This document shows positions 13,108 to 26,333 of a DNA stretch of 64,000 bases, one piece after another. Location of the stretch: positions 67,856,150-67,920,149 of the forward strand of contig CM050649.1 in the NCBI GenBank assembly GCA_027574665.1. The letters run 5' to 3'. Source of the DNA: Rhynochetos jubatus (lineage: Eukaryota > Chordata > Aves > Eurypygiformes > Rhynochetidae). Numbering within the stretch: position 1 is the first letter of the stretch; each line of letters opens with the position of its first letter. Below the pieces are notes generated by a model that was not told the origin of the DNA, searched no databases, and saw only the letters and a list, made by a program, of their open reading frames with translations. The position numbers and the translations under genes were made by a program.

Positions 13108-13198
13108 ATGGTTACAGGTGGGAAGCTGATTGATTGACAGAAAAGCAACATAAGTGAAAGGTATGAGCACTGAAGAGTATGATTTCAGGATCTTTTTT
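13108..13198 (+). repeat. Dispersed 91-bp repeat, copy B
   Basis: Runs from ATGGTTACAGGTGGGAAGCT to TTTCAGGATCTTTTTT and matches 9533-9623 in the same orientation, 3.6 kb apart. A 133-codon minus-strand open frame (12877-13278) crosses it but shows no recognisable protein family. Confidence 0.9.
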
Positions 13199-14589
13199 AA
13201 ACTTTTTTTGTTGAGTTTTTTTTTTTTTTCAAAAGAATCCATGCTTTTTTTCCCCAAATTCCCTGCTTTCATGCACATGGAGTATGCAGTTGATGTGGTG
13301 ACCCTGTCAAGCCATGTAATGTGTCAACAGTCTAGACCTTACCTGTGTGGAACAATGTTCGCTTCATATTTCACTGACAGTTTGAACGCAAGATAGATTT
13401 AATTTCCTAGTAAACTCACGTAGCACTGAGTGACCAGTGAAGAACAAAAAAAGGTGGAGTTATGGTCAGTGAGGCAATTGCTATAATGGAAGAGCATGGC
13501 TCCAGAACTGTAGCTCGTGTGCTGCTGAGCAGGATGCCCACAGGCCCTAATACCTAGCACAGGTGAGTGAGGTAAGAGAGGTTTCAACAGAGCTCAGTAC
13601 TGTGGTACTTAAGTGGCTAGTCAGAAACACCAAAGAAGAGACTGTGCCAAATAGTCTGTTTCACACTTCAGTGAAACTGGGATTTGGAATAGGAAACCAT
13701 CTCTTGGTATATAACAGGGTTTTTTTTTTGCTTAGAAATGAAAAAATTGCCACCTTACGTTTATTTTCAGTGGTCAAAATCCTTCAGTATCACTGTCTCC
13801 TCTCTGGAGGAGCATTTTTCTGTAGATCTGCATTTCTCTATATTTCTGTGCCACAAAGAAGGGAAATTTTTTATTGTGAGCTTCTTTTATTCAGGAGGTT
13901 TTCTGCTCCAAAGCAAGAACAAAGGAGAGGAAAGGAACAAGCCTTTTCAAAAAGCACAACTTGAGACCTTACAGGAACAGATCTCTGCAGATTTCAGGGA
14001 AGGAAAGTTGCTCATTTGGCTCTTAGCAGAATTTTTAATAACAGTATTTGTGAGATGAAATTAAATGACTGACAAAAAAAAGAAGAAATTAAAACTCAAA
14101 GAAGTGTTACCTCCACTTTCGTGTTTCTTCTGTTTCTCTGTTAATATAATGAAATAAGAGCTGTCGTGCCAGCTTGCGCAACCTCCCCCACCCCTCGGTC
14201 TTTATCCTGTTGCTAACCAAAAGCCCAAGCCATCAAAAACAGACAAGGGAGAGGATTGTGAACCGTGCCAGTATCAGTCATGTGGGTTGGACATCCTCAG
14301 TTTAATTTCTTCAACGGTATCTTAAATGGTGATCGATGTATCTCTCCTTCCTAAATTCAAGTCACGCCTTTTGAACTCATTTGTACATCTACTTTTGACA
14401 ACTTCATACAGCAATTTGCTTCTGTTTTTATGTGAAAGAGTACTGTTCTCTGCCTTAACCATGTGCCTGATAATTACGCTATTTCTTTTATCATGAGAGA
14501 TACTGAAAAATCATTCCCTGTGTAATTTTTCCTAGTATTAAATATCTTTCCTTTTCTCAGCTGGAGTGTGCCGGTCAGTTTGTTTTATC

Positions 14590-14715
14590 CTTTTAGCAAA
14601 GGTCTCTGATAACCTTACTGCTCTTTCTGTAACTTTTTTTCATGCTGTTACATCCTTTTGGTCATTGGTGACCAGAATTACATCCAGTGCTCAAGATAAG
14701 AATATGTTGCATCAG
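14590..14715 (-). mobile_element. Possible very old CR1-like fragment
   Basis: TTGGTGACCAGAATTACATC and CAGTGCTCAAGATAAG resemble a motif seen in old antisense CR1 copies (gaccagaactgcacacagtactcaag). Nothing else supports it. Confidence 0.25.
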
Positions 14716-14842
14716 TATAATAACATTTCCTGTTTTGTTCTCTGTTCTTTTGCTAATAACTCCTCACAATCTGTTTGCCCTCTTGGCAGCTGCTGAACAA
14801 CAGGCTGTTTTCAGAGAAAATCCAAAATGACCCTAAGATGTC

Positions 14843-14934
14843 CTTCCCTGGTAGTAAAAGCCTATCTTGTTTCTTGGTTTGTTGTTTCTTCCCTGGTAGT
14901 AAAAGCCGGCTTGTTTCTTGGTGAAAGAAACAAG
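14843..14934. repeat. 45-bp imperfect tandem duplication ending in a hairpin
   Basis: CTTCCCTGGTAGTAAAAGCC occurs at 14843 and again at 14888, each followed within three bases by CTTGTTTCTTGG. The second unit ends in an inverted repeat, CTTGTTTCTT with AAGAAACAAG, across a short loop. Confidence 0.88.
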
Positions 14935-16943
14935 CTTGAATCCTCAGGTAATAAATGCTGAAAGGAGCTCTGCATGCCATTTGGTGTCTTTACAGCATAC
15001 AGAGATAGGCAACAGTCTATATTCCCAGAATTTCTTACAGCTGGCCAAACTGGGCACATATATTTCTACAATAAACAGCCAAATGCTGACATACTCTGTC
15101 CTAATTTCCATGTAACCAGCTGTTGGGAGCCAGGGCGAGAGAAGGTTTTCATTCTCATAGCCTTCCCTGCTTTGACAGGTGCTCTAAGGTCTAATGATTA
15201 GGCACTGTAAGGACTTCTGAACTGTAGCAGGGGACTCCTTGAGGTCTGGACATCTGGCTGCTTTAACTATAGAAAAACTAACAAGATGTTGATTTTTTTA
15301 TTCTAGAAAAAAGAAGTTGGGTAACATTTCCTTTCCACAGTTCATAGTTTCTGAAGTCCTAGTTTTCATGAGAAGCTTTGTTTTATTTTCCAAAATATTT
15401 TAGACATTCAAGGAATGCAAACTCCAAGTGGCAGACAGATTTGACATTAAATACAATGAGATAATTATCACACTGTTCTTCTAAAACCCCACTCCATAAC
15501 CTATAGACAAAATAAGACGTTATCTTAAATAGTGATGTTATAAAAAAGTATAAATAATTTTTACAGCTAAAACTCTTCTCCTGCATGCTGTCAGTATATC
15601 ATGACCCTCTTTTATCAGTAAGACATTAACTTCCAGTAATTCATATAAATTAAGGAAGAAACGATTATTTAATAAGAAGTCATTATAAGAATATCCTTTG
15701 TCAACACGTTATCTTCAATCACTTTCCAGAGAATCCCAATTCTTTTTAGTTGTGTAAATTAAGAAGAACTGTGTTTTTTCCATCTGAGTTATCATTTCCA
15801 GAATGCCATGTATTGATAAAAGTTTCTTCCTAAGAAATTATGGACAAAAACCTCCTTATTCTTGAGGGAAAGCTCAGACAGTAACAACAGTGATGTGGTG
15901 AGTAATCTTCTGTTTCCACAGGAATGGGAAATAGAGTTGGGTGCTGCACAGGAGAAGGTTAGCTTTCCATGCACTCTGAGGGGAGGGTTGGCCTGGGACT
16001 CGTGCAATCAGTCTATGCCATTGCACCAAGCAATGAGCTCTTGGATCTAATGGTCTTAGGCTTAAAATTTTGAAGACTTCATATCTTGTCTGTGCCCTGA
16101 ATTTATTTGGACACAGGAGGGCTCATTTAGTCATCTTTTCTTTTGAATAGGTTTCTTGTCCAAAGATACTTGCCTGCTGAGACTCGTTCTCATCTCTCTA
16201 CTGTGAGGCACTCTGGCATGCAAGGACAGGACCACCTGTGGGAATGGGAGATCCGTGAGACTGGGCAGAGTATTTTTATTTCTGTAAGAGCAACAGATGT
16301 ACTGCACCGATCCTCTCTCTAGTGGGCTTTGTGGTCTCTCCATGGGGATCCTGCTGGTGGCCTGGTGACATTCAGAACTGGTGCTGTTATTTTCATTTTG
16401 GCTGGCTGTATCCAGCCTCTGTGGGATGGCAGCACAGCTGCTCTCCTTTTGGGGCAAGGCATGGAGCAGAGAAATTGAGCACTTCCTTAGAAAGGGAATC
16501 TGATTTTAAAAGATCAAGTGACTTTGGTGATGACATTATGATTTTTCTTTGACTGAACAAGCATAACTGTTGTTTTTAAGATCTTTTATGAACTGCTGGT
16601 GATCAGATACTTTCCTAAGTAACATATCAGTGTGCAACTCAAAGGCAAATACATCACGGCCACTTTAAAAAGTGAAGATACAATTCTTGTTACTTTAGCC
16701 AATTTGTTCCTTCAAGATAGTCTAACCTCTATTTTGCATCCTCTGAACTTTAACACACTACCTGGCAACTATAGTGATGCTGAAAACCTGGGAAGAGGTT
16801 TAATAGCTCTGCCTTAGTAGGATGAAGGAGAAAGAGGAGGATGATGAAAATACCGATGGCTTTGTAACACTTAAATTCTTATTAATTCTTTTCTGTCCAC
16901 ATGCATGTCCTCACCTGCTGCTATGTAGGCAGGGACCCTACCA

Positions 16944-18050
16944 TGACAGTTGATCTTTGCTGACTGCCAGGGCCCCACCAAGTCACTCTATCACTCCCCC
17001 TCCTCAACAGGACAGGGTGAGGAAATGCTATGACAAGCTCATGGGTTGAGATAAGGACAGGGAGATTACTTACCAATTACTGTCAAGGGCAAATAAGACT
17101 TAACTTGGGGAAATTAACTTATTGCCAATTAATAACAGTGCAGGATAATGAGAAATAAAACTAAACCTACCTTTCCTCCCACCTTGCCTCCCCCACCCCT
17201 CCCTTCTTCCCACGCTCACCTTCACTCTCAACTCTTCTACCTCCATCCCTGAGCAGCACAGGGGATAGGGAATGGGGGTATGTGGTCACCTAATGCTTTG
17301 TTTCTGCCACTCCTTCCTCCTCATATTCTTCTCCTGCTGCAGTGTGAGGTTCCTTCCACAGGAGACAGTCCTTCACAAACTTGTCCTATGTGGGCTTTTC
17401 CCAAGGGCGGCAGTTCTTCATGAAGTGCTCCAATGTGAGTCCTTTCCATGGGGTAAAGCCATCAGTTAGAGGCTGCTCCAGGGTGGGTTCCCCACAGGCC
17501 AAAGTTCCTGGCAGAAAACCTGCTCTTGACTGAGCTCCTCTCCATGACCCCAGTTCCTGCCAGGATCCTGCTCCAGCATGGGTTCTCTGTGGGCTACAGC
17601 ATCTTCCAGGGCACATTCACCTGCTCTGATATGGGGTCCTCCCCAGGCTGCAGGTGGGTCTTTGCTCCACCATGACCCTCCGTGGCTGCAGGGGCACAGC
17701 CAGCCTCACCATGGTCTGCACCACGGGCTGCTGGGGAATCTCTGCTCTGGCGCCTGGAGCACCTCCTCCCCCTCCTTCTCCACTGACCTGAGTGTCTGCA
17801 AGGGTTGTTTGTCTCACACTGCCTACTCCTCCCACAGCAGCTGTGCAGCATTTATTACCCTTTCTAAAAAACATTATCACAGAGGCACTACCGGTGTCGC
17901 TGATGGGCTCAACTTTAGCCGGTTGTGGGTCCATCTTACAGATGGCAGAAACTGGCTCTGTCCAATATGGGGGCAGCTCCTGGTGTCTTCTCACAGAAGC
18001 TCTCTCTGCACCCCACCAAGTCACAGAAACCCAATACTCTCTGGTTAGGC
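16944..18050 (-). mobile_element. Long LTR-like fossil, avian endogenous retrovirus type
   Basis: The segment starts near TGACAGTTGATCTTTGCTGA and includes TGGGTTGAGATAAGGACAGG and AACTTGGGGAAATTAACTTA. A GC-rich stretch follows, with repeated short phrases such as 'tgctccag..tgggt..cc' and CCTGGAGCACCTCCTCCCCC. I recognise this from bird genomes as an LTR-type repeat read in reverse. The family name cannot be fixed without a repeat library. It is broken and moderately old. Open frames within it (for example 17578-18048) are not host genes. Confidence 0.55.
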
Positions 18051-18540
18051 ATGTACCCCCCAGCAGTGTCTTCCTGGGATAACTGCCTCAGCAGAGGCAT
18101 TTGGGGACCAGCCCATTCATCTGTATCCCAGTGGGAGTGGTAATAGGACTGCATGATTAATGATGAAGAGGAGGAGCAACTCTTACCTTGGAGTAAGAGG
18201 AGTCCATCCCCATCAGAATATTACAACCCTTGAAAAATCTTTCTAATTTCTCTTTTGCGCAAAGCATGAGGTGTCTATGCTAGCCACAAGTAAAGCACTG
18301 CAACGCAGGGTAACAGTAACCTCAGTGGGGTGGATCTCCACCAGCTAAGAAACCTACCTACCATGTCTATGGACACATCCAACAAAAGCTTCCTCTGCCA
18401 CCTGACTATTTGCTAATCCACCAGTGCTCCCTAGGTTGGCCTCAACAGGTAGAGATAGTGAAACCTTCCCTGCCAGGGTCATTTCTGTCCAGGTGTCCCC
18501 TACTGTGTGTAACGACAGTCTGCAGTCAGGATGCAAAAAA
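18050..18540. other. Unassigned sequence beside the LTR fossil
   Basis: About 490 bp, more GC-rich than its right-hand neighbour, directly follows the LTR-like fossil. It could be retained internal sequence of that element or plain flank. No gene is recognisable. Confidence 0.3.
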
Positions 18541-19049
18541 TGTACACAGCAATTATTTCCTGGCTAATAGGGGTAGGTATTAGACAGCTGGGCCTAATAT
18601 GCTGCTACGCTAAGCACTATTTCTTGAAGCACAGTGAACGCTGACGCTGCTGAGTTGCTGTTTTCCTATCTCTGCTTTTTATCTCAAGATTTTATCTTTC
18701 CTTTTGTGTCATCATTTTTCTTCTTGAAAGCTTGAACTCCTTGCTCTTATGATCTCAGTAACTTAATTTGGTCTGGGTTTTCACTTTTTGTATCTAGCAT
18801 GGCTTTAACTTGCACACTTTTCACAGCTCAGGAGTAATTTTGGCACTAGAACGGAGTTAAGTTCGAGCAGCCATGCTGCACCAAAACCAGCCACTGAATC
18901 ACAGAAATCTGAGTCTCTAGGCCATTTCCTCCTAGTTCTGGTAACGACCTGCGGGGCCATCTACAGCATCTTGATGCAAATACCAGATTTTTCTTTAAGG
19001 TCTAACACCTAGTGGCAGCTCCAGTATGTTCCCAGCAAACTCTTCAAGT

Positions 19050-19200
19050 GCTTCACTACCTTTCATGTAAAAGGATTTTTCCTACTGTCTTGCCTAACCT
19101 GCTTCAGTTTAAGCCCATTATTTCTTGACCTCTTTGCTTAGAGAACAGATGATTCTCTTTCTCATTGGAGTGCTATGCATACAGGCTGTCAAGGGAGCAC
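19050..19200 (-). mobile_element. Possible very old CR1 fragment
   Basis: The stretch AAGGATTTTTCCTACTGTCT and the following TTTAAGCCCATTATTTCTTG resemble the complement of the CR1 segment that reads 'taatgggtttaaa ... aggaagaaattctt'. Divergence is high and the ends are guesses. Confidence 0.35.
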
Positions 19201-22200
19201 GGTGCATCTAACTCCTCAAAGAAATTTCTTGCTATTTTTCTGTAAGCACATTTAAGAACATTTTTTTCATGTACTTATCAAGTAGGAAGTTTTTTAGAAA
19301 AGTTATGAAGCATTCGACACTGATTGTGGTTTGTTATCAAAGCTGCAGTATGACTTTTGCTCAGCTGGCAACTATGCTCTTTAGCCAGGAGTTCAGTTTC
19401 CCACCTGCATCATGATCTGGGAGCAACCTGGGCATAGGGAGTGGACTATGGAATGAAAGACTCTTCTGAGGTATATATAAAGCAAGACAGTGAGCATCTC
19501 TGGTCTAAGTTTCAGCGGGCTTTATGATAGAAGAACTCATTCTGTATTCAGGCAATGGAAGTTAACTTGACCCGAGTGTATTTCCCTGGAGTAACTTGAC
19601 ATGTCGTGGTGAGAGGTTGCTGATCCTGCCACTGAATGCAGATGGCTACTCCAGATTATTTTTCCTGAGTCTCTAGGGAGTTAGCGAATGAGGAAGGCCT
19701 TGATTCCGGTGAAGCTGCACGAACCTGAGCAGGGAATGCCTTGTGAGCTTTTTGAAGTCGGGATCTGAGCTGACGCTGAATGATTGACCAAAGCATTGTG
19801 AAATTTCATTGTTGTGCGTTTGGTTTTTTTAGCTCTTTTGTGTTTTCAGTGTCATATTCATTCGGTGTCATTTGGTATGTAATGCCCCAACCACTTAAAA
19901 GGAAATTCTGTACCAAGAACAGGGGAAAGAGTGGCTGTGACATTAGTAAGAGTTTTGCATACTGGTGTATAACTGCTACATCTTTGTGTACTGATGTGGA
20001 GTTGCTGCACATTGACAGCAGAGTCCCGGCAACACTAGAAATGATAAATGGTATTCATAACTCTGCCAGGGGAAAATAAGCGTTTGAATGACCATAGTAT
20101 AAAATCTTCTTGTTTGGTTAAAGAAAGAATGAACAGTTGTGTCTCAAAATGTCTTTAGGGGTTATTCTGCTAAGATCTACAAAGCTGATTTGGAATTTGG
20201 CTGATTTGGTATTGAAATTATCCCTTTAGACTGGCTGCTGCACAAGAAGGGGATAGTTTGGGACCTAATGGGTCCAGGTTTAGTGCTGATGCTTGGAAGG
20301 CTGCTCAGCAGTCTTGATCGGTGCTCCCTAAAAATCCCTTTCAGACATTCAGTGGCCCATACAGCCTCCTGAATAGCTGCTGTCGTGGGTCCCTGTACAC
20401 TGGGGTCACATCCACCGCTGCACTGGCTTCTCCCTCTTGCTCTCACGGAGTTGCTTCTGGATTTCCTGTGGAGCTGCTCTGCCCTCCAGCCTTCTTTCCC
20501 TCAGAGACTTAATTTAGCTGCTGACATAGCAGCCTTTTTTAACAACTTAGCTTCAGCAAAGCAGTTTCCTTCACTAAAAACTGTTCCTGGTGTCTTTTGG
20601 AACTGTTCTCTGGGAGCTGCTGCCTGACCAGAACAGGCAAAGCTGTCACTTGTTTTCAATCAAAATATGTTCCAAAGCACCCTCTGCCAGCTGAGCACCC
20701 CTTTGTTCTCCCAGAGCACAGGAGAAAGCCAATAACCAGCCAGCAAATTAATTGCGGTATAATCATGCTGAAATGGAATAATTTGTGATTAATGGAAAAC
20801 CTGTACTATTGGTAAAAAACTAGCTGATTAATTGGAACTATGAGATGTCATCCTTGATAGGTACTTGAAGTCACAACAGTAATTTGCATGTTCTGCTCTG
20901 TTCAGTGGGAGGTGTCTCAAAATGAAGCTGCATATCTTGCTCCTACAGATACGAATTGCACAAGCCAGCTAAAAAAGGTTCCCAGTAAAATCTGGTACAA
21001 GCTACAGCAGAGAAATCAGTGCAAAGGACCCAGCCACAGAGACCAAGCCACTTCTCTGCTTTCTGAATCTTCCAGATGGTAGGTTGAATTGTTCTATTAC
21101 CATTTAACCTGAAATAACTGATGCTGTTGGATATAGTATGAAGTACTTAATAAGAAAGTTTATTTCAATTCACTTATGTGCTTCCTTATCTAATATTTTT
21201 TTCTTGAGATAAAAATAGTGGATTCACTTATGTGATAGACAAATACCTTTGGGACCAACATAAAGATTTACCTTGTAATGAAGTATATTTAGAAATGGAT
21301 TTGCCCTCAGTTTTCTGGCAGATATTTTTAATAAGTACTCAGAGACAGAGAAAAAATATATTGTGCACTGGATTTTTCAGAGTTTAGTATATTTATGCAC
21401 TTTCTTGCTTCAAAATGTTTTGTAAGAATAATGTGTATATCAATTCTAGCAATTCCATATTTTAATATTGAAACTGCTAAATTTTAAGCTTATAGCTGGA
21501 ACTAGTGTAGGTGTTAACTATTGTGAGTGCTAGTTCTGAAATAAGTTCAGTGTTACTGTTGCTATTTTAATAGTCCATTTTCAGTCAGAATGGGTTTTCT
21601 GGTTTGATAAAAGAATGAAAATAACTTTCAAAAGGTGAATGAATGTATTCTGTCTTAGTAAACAAATCTCACACAACTGCTACGTTATGGTACATTTATG
21701 TTGTAAAGCTGTTAAGCTTTTTAAAGAGGAAATTGCAATAACATTTCCAAGTTTTGTTAGTATGCAAGGAATGGTACTTTCATAATGTTTTTTCACTTAT
21801 ATAAACAGTACTATAAACAGTTTGTTCCCAAATATGACATATGTTACTAAGAGAGTTACCTTTGTAGAAGCAAGGAGTTGAGCCCTGTAGACTACTACTT
21901 CTGCAACGTTAAGTAGAGGGTTCCCAGTTCTTTCATCTTACTTTGATATTGGATCATCAGGGGCTAGGTTTTGATATACTCAGGTAGTTATCCCAAATCT
22001 CTGTATTTGGATCTAGCGTTTTTTCAGCATCGTACTGAAGTTTTATTTCATAGAGCTTTGAATTAAGTTCATAACATCCAGTTATTGTGAGCTGTAGGAA
22101 AAAAGATTTATGAAAAATGTCTCCTTATCTTTTTTTCCCCTGAATATTAGCAATCTAGATTTATGGTATACTGAGGACCCAAAAATCTGTTATGCATTTT

Positions 22201-25200
22201 TTACTTCAGACAGATGTAATAAATCATAAGTTCTAAATTAAACTGCAAAAACAGAAAGAAAACTCGTTAACAATTTCCAGAAATTATGGCCTTTGTCTCT
22301 CAGTGCTGCAAGCTACAGGAATTTCTTCCTTTTGATTGTGGATCATGAGGTGTCTTAGTGCCTTTGCCTTGTGCCTCATAATACCCTATTTTACCTAAGT
22401 ATCATGGACGGGTGGATGCTTTCATTTTGCTTTTCGCAAAGGGATGCCATAAGTTCTAAAGCACTGGTGAAGCAGTCCTTCTCTTGCTATTTGCTGCCTA
22501 GAACTGCAATCTTCACCTCAGTTTTTATTGAGGTAATTTGGCAGTTTGCTGCTGACTTTGGAAATTTCAAACAATAACATCATTGTCCTTTTAATTGCCT
22601 GAGCAATTTGTATTTTCAGGGAACATTCCTCCTTGATTAGAGCCTCCTATATTGCACACATTCACATGCAAAACCCTCAAACTCTACTTCAACTGCTGCC
22701 AATACACAGCAACTTAAAAATGAGGGGAAAATCAATAAAGCAATCATCAAAGTTAGGTGGGGAGAATGGTCCTTTCAGCACAACTATTTTGCACTCATTT
22801 GGTGCAGGCTGGTAGCCCAATAATGTGTAAGGTCTCTTAAAGACATACTTTTTCAAGAAAGAGAAGGCTAAATACAACAACTGGCAAGTACAGTAATAGG
22901 CAAATGTAAATTTTTTACTCCTGGATTATTCTGGCACTTGTTAGAAGAGTTGGTGAGGGCAAGTAATTGACTGTCTTCAATCCTGGACAAAGTTGTATCT
23001 CAAAAATGGGGAAAGCACAGCTCCTTGCAACTTTTTGTTAATCAGCAGCCTTCCATTTCTAGAGCTGTGATAGCACTGGCAGTAAGGGACTCACCAGTAT
23101 CTCCAGTAGTGCTGTCAGTTGTGGACAAATACAAAATAGACACATACAGATAAAATACCAAATGGGAAAGACCCTCACTTCAGACAGTCTTTAAATCTAG
23201 ACTATGAAACTGATTTTCCTTAAAAATCCATCACTTCACTTTTTGTCTTCATCCTGAAGTACCTGTTTGTTTACACAAAATACCTCTAAAAAGCAGCAGA
23301 ACAGTTTGTACAACTGCTGGTATACCTCACTGGGGCAAATACGTTTGTGGAAGAGAACCAAACACTTAGAGGGAAAAGGCTTCCAGCAGAGAAGGAATAT
23401 TCAGAATATTTTCTATATCTATTTGATTACTCAAATATTCTATGATATTAGATTTTATTTATTATTCATTTTAGCGTTCTTCACTTCACTGATTCTTAGG
23501 GTCTGTGTGAAGACTCAGTTGATCTAGATTTATCCAATCTCAGTTGTATGAACTAGCCCTGCTGCAGCTAGGCTTTTGCATGTCTTGTTTGCTTATGTGT
23601 ATACACAAACGTGTGTTCTGCATGCTGTAGGCATTTGTCGTCTGATGGCACAGTGCTCTGGAAGGCTGCATAAGTACCCTGCGTAGGGATTCACCTCCCC
23701 TTGCTATGCTGCTGGGTCTGAGTATGTATATACCCTGCTGCGGTCCCAGACATGTCAGTCAATCCCTCTCCTGAGCAAGCAAGCCATTCCAAACGCCGTA
23801 TATGGTACCAAATAGTTTAAAGTCAGCTTGCAAAACTGGCCATCTGGCTGGACAGGAGGACCTTTTAGGAATAAAAGGTCTCCTCTGCATGAGCCAGTGC
23901 TGAGTAGAGAAGTCAGAAGGATCTGCAGATGGTGAATTATTGGGAATGATCAGTAATGGCTCTTGTGAACTGCTAGTGAAAAGAAGCCATTTCTGTGAGG
24001 AAAAAACAAGTGAGACATAGGGTAACCAAAGCTGATTTGAATCAGTAAGATTAAGTACGGTAACAGGCAGGGAAAGACAGTTAACGAGTGGAAATTAGTG
24101 CAGAGAACGAAGTAATGTTTTAGAGCAGATCTATATCATAACAAGGCTCAGTGAAATCAAGACAAGGAAAATCAGTTCTCAGAAAGATTATAGCTAGATG
24201 GCAGTGTTTCAGTTTTACCCAGTGAGACAGAAATAGGGTAGATATCTCATGAATTGTGAAAATGTGGTACTCACTGCAGCATGCCCCAGAAACTTTCATC
24301 ACTTCTCCTGATGTGCTGTTCAGGAGATTGAGATACCATGGATCTATCAAATGTTGCTCACACCAGCTGAATAGTGAACTGGTTTCCAAATATGTGCAGG
24401 GCATTTGCACCTCCCTTTTCTTTCTCTGGAGAATATGGAGCCATGAGTCCTCTTATAATTTTTCAACTGTGATCAGAGTAGACCTTAGCTGATGAATAAA
24501 GTCAACAGAACTGCTGGCAAATACAAATCTGTTTAGGTCCTGAATTGGATCCAGGCCTCTAATAATTGGAATATGTGAAACTCAGCTCTCTATTCCCACC
24601 TGCCAATCTAGTTTGCTCCCTGCTAGTGTCAGAAATAAGTTCTAGGGACAAGCCTTCTGTTTTAAAGGATGAGCAAAGACAAATGCTTTGCTGTGTTGAT
24701 GCTGTGAATTTGGTTGTGTGTTGTTTTGCTCTGTGTCTTTCTTCCCTGAGGGTCTACCCTGTCCTAGGTCACTCCTGAACTCCCTTCTGGGCCAGCTCAT
24801 TCATTTCATCAGGGCAAAAATTCTGATGTTTGTTGTGTTGAAAAGTACCTTCTAAAAATCTATTAACCTGGCCTAAGATTTCCTTAGAATTAAAGAAGTC
24901 AGCAGACTGCATGCACTTGTACGTGGTGCTTCTGTTTTTCTCTGCCTCTAAAGCGAGCAGCTCCTCACGCACATTATTCCTAGTAGCTCCTGGCAGGTCA
25001 CTCCCTTCCCATGAAAGGCATGGCGCCAGGCTCACCATGACATTAATGCTGGGTCGCTGCTTTTCTGGTCTAAACCTCATATTTTTTGTGATTTTTGAGT
25101 ATCTCTGCATAATACCTATACTGGAATTCTCATGCTTTTCTCATCCAAGACTATGTTTTGTTATTAAGAGTTTAAGAATAAACCTCTGGATGTTATTAAA

Positions 25201-25513
25201 CCTTCCAAAAAAAACCCCACTTTCCTTATCAACACAAAGCCAATTACATTTCTGAAAGCTCAAAATTGTGTTTGTTCTGAATTTCAGACTTGGTGAAAAT
25301 GTAGGTCTTGATAAGGTCTGTCAATGTTTATTTAGTCTGGAAAGCTTTGGCACTGAAATAAAAATTCCTTGCAGTAAGTGTGACGACAGCACTTACCCTG
25401 CCTGTGCATTTCTTGCCTATTTTTCACTACTCCTCTTGTTCTCCCTATCTGAAAGATAGATTATAATTTGTTTCTAACTTGGTTTCTCTTGAAAACTTAT
25501 CTTCTGTCTGTAG

Positions 25514-25608
25514 CACCATGGGACGGCTTCGTCCTCATACACAACAGTAGAACCCACCACTCTCTGATCTGCAGTGAGGACAGCATTCGAGCAAAGGCTT
25601 TATTAATG
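25514..25608 (+). other. Candidate noncoding 5' exon of IL1RL1
   Basis: A 95-bp segment has an acceptor-like TTCTGTCTGTAG on its left and a perfect donor, ATGGTAAGTAG, on its right. It contains CACCATGG, a strong start context that opens a frame of only ten codons. It would splice to the acceptor at 26485. This is inference from splice signals only. Confidence 0.22.
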
Positions 25609-26308
25609 GTAAGTAGAATGCTTATGGCTGTGTGGTATAGCTGGACTGCATGCCTGCTGTCTCATGACATATTCCTAGATGAGGTCAACACTACTGTCCG
25701 TGGAAAAATAGACGGTTTCTTTAATAAAGAGATTTGCCGGAGAGTGCCTGAGCCACACCGTGAGGTTTGAATTACAGTGGGTACCTATCAGTTGGACACA
25801 AATGAAAACATCAGTGAAGAAGAGATCTGCCCTACTGCAGTTATACAAGCGCAGTACATATTCATTTACCTACCTTTCCAGTCCATTTCTTCAGTTCCCC
25901 TTCAGGTCAGCATTGCTGATGCCACTCACCTTACTGCTATACACTTACCTAGAGAAGCTGTCACTGAAGATACCTCCACTTCATAGAAAGTCAAGTGCAC
26001 CTAAGCAATTGATTGGATGTAAGCTTAATTAAAAAACAGGATATATATTTTCAAATCCAGGATCTATCACTGTCTAAATGGAAGTATAATTTTTCTGCAC
26101 TTGACTGTAAAGCAAATGACAAAATACATTTAACTTCCTGAAAAAAACCAGCAACCAAGCAAGAAGAGGCTTCTCTCTTGGGGCCCACCATGACACAGTA
26201 ATTCCCCCACCCCCATTAAACTAAGTCATAACAGTAGTTTCAATGGAACATCACCCATTGCATTGATTATAGAACACAGAGCATAATGTCCAAGTTGCAA
26301 AACCACTG

Positions 26309-26333
26309 CCACACAAACACACACACACACACA
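26309..26333. repeat. CA microsatellite
   Basis: A short CA run with one interruption (ACACAAACAC), about 150 bp upstream of the IL1RL1 start exon. Confidence 0.9.

Larger units (their letters stand above)
11251..16943. other. No gene seen
   Basis: Unique AT-rich sequence with one copy of the 91-bp repeat, the 45-bp duplication and a possible old CR1 piece. Open frames at 12877-13278 minus and 13563-14058 plus are the longest, but show no family motif and no convincing splice context. Confidence 0.55.

Noticed and set aside
12877-13278. 133-codon minus-strand open frame
   Set aside because: It overlaps the dispersed 91-bp repeat and poly(T)/(A) runs, and has no recognisable domain or splice context.
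13563-14058. Two overlapping plus-strand open frames of 133 and 106 codons
   Set aside because: Composition is phenylalanine- and serine-rich in both frames and no family motif is present; likely chance.
17578-18082. Open frames of up to 156 codons near 17.6-18.1 kb
   Set aside because: They fall inside the LTR-like fossil and do not resemble host proteins.
20949-21078. Segment with acceptor-like CTCCTACAG, a KIWYK phrase and a GTAGGT donor, resembling an Ig-type exon of another receptor
   Set aside because: No closing DxGxYxC motif, no in-phase neighbours and no wider similarity to IL-1 receptor family proteins.
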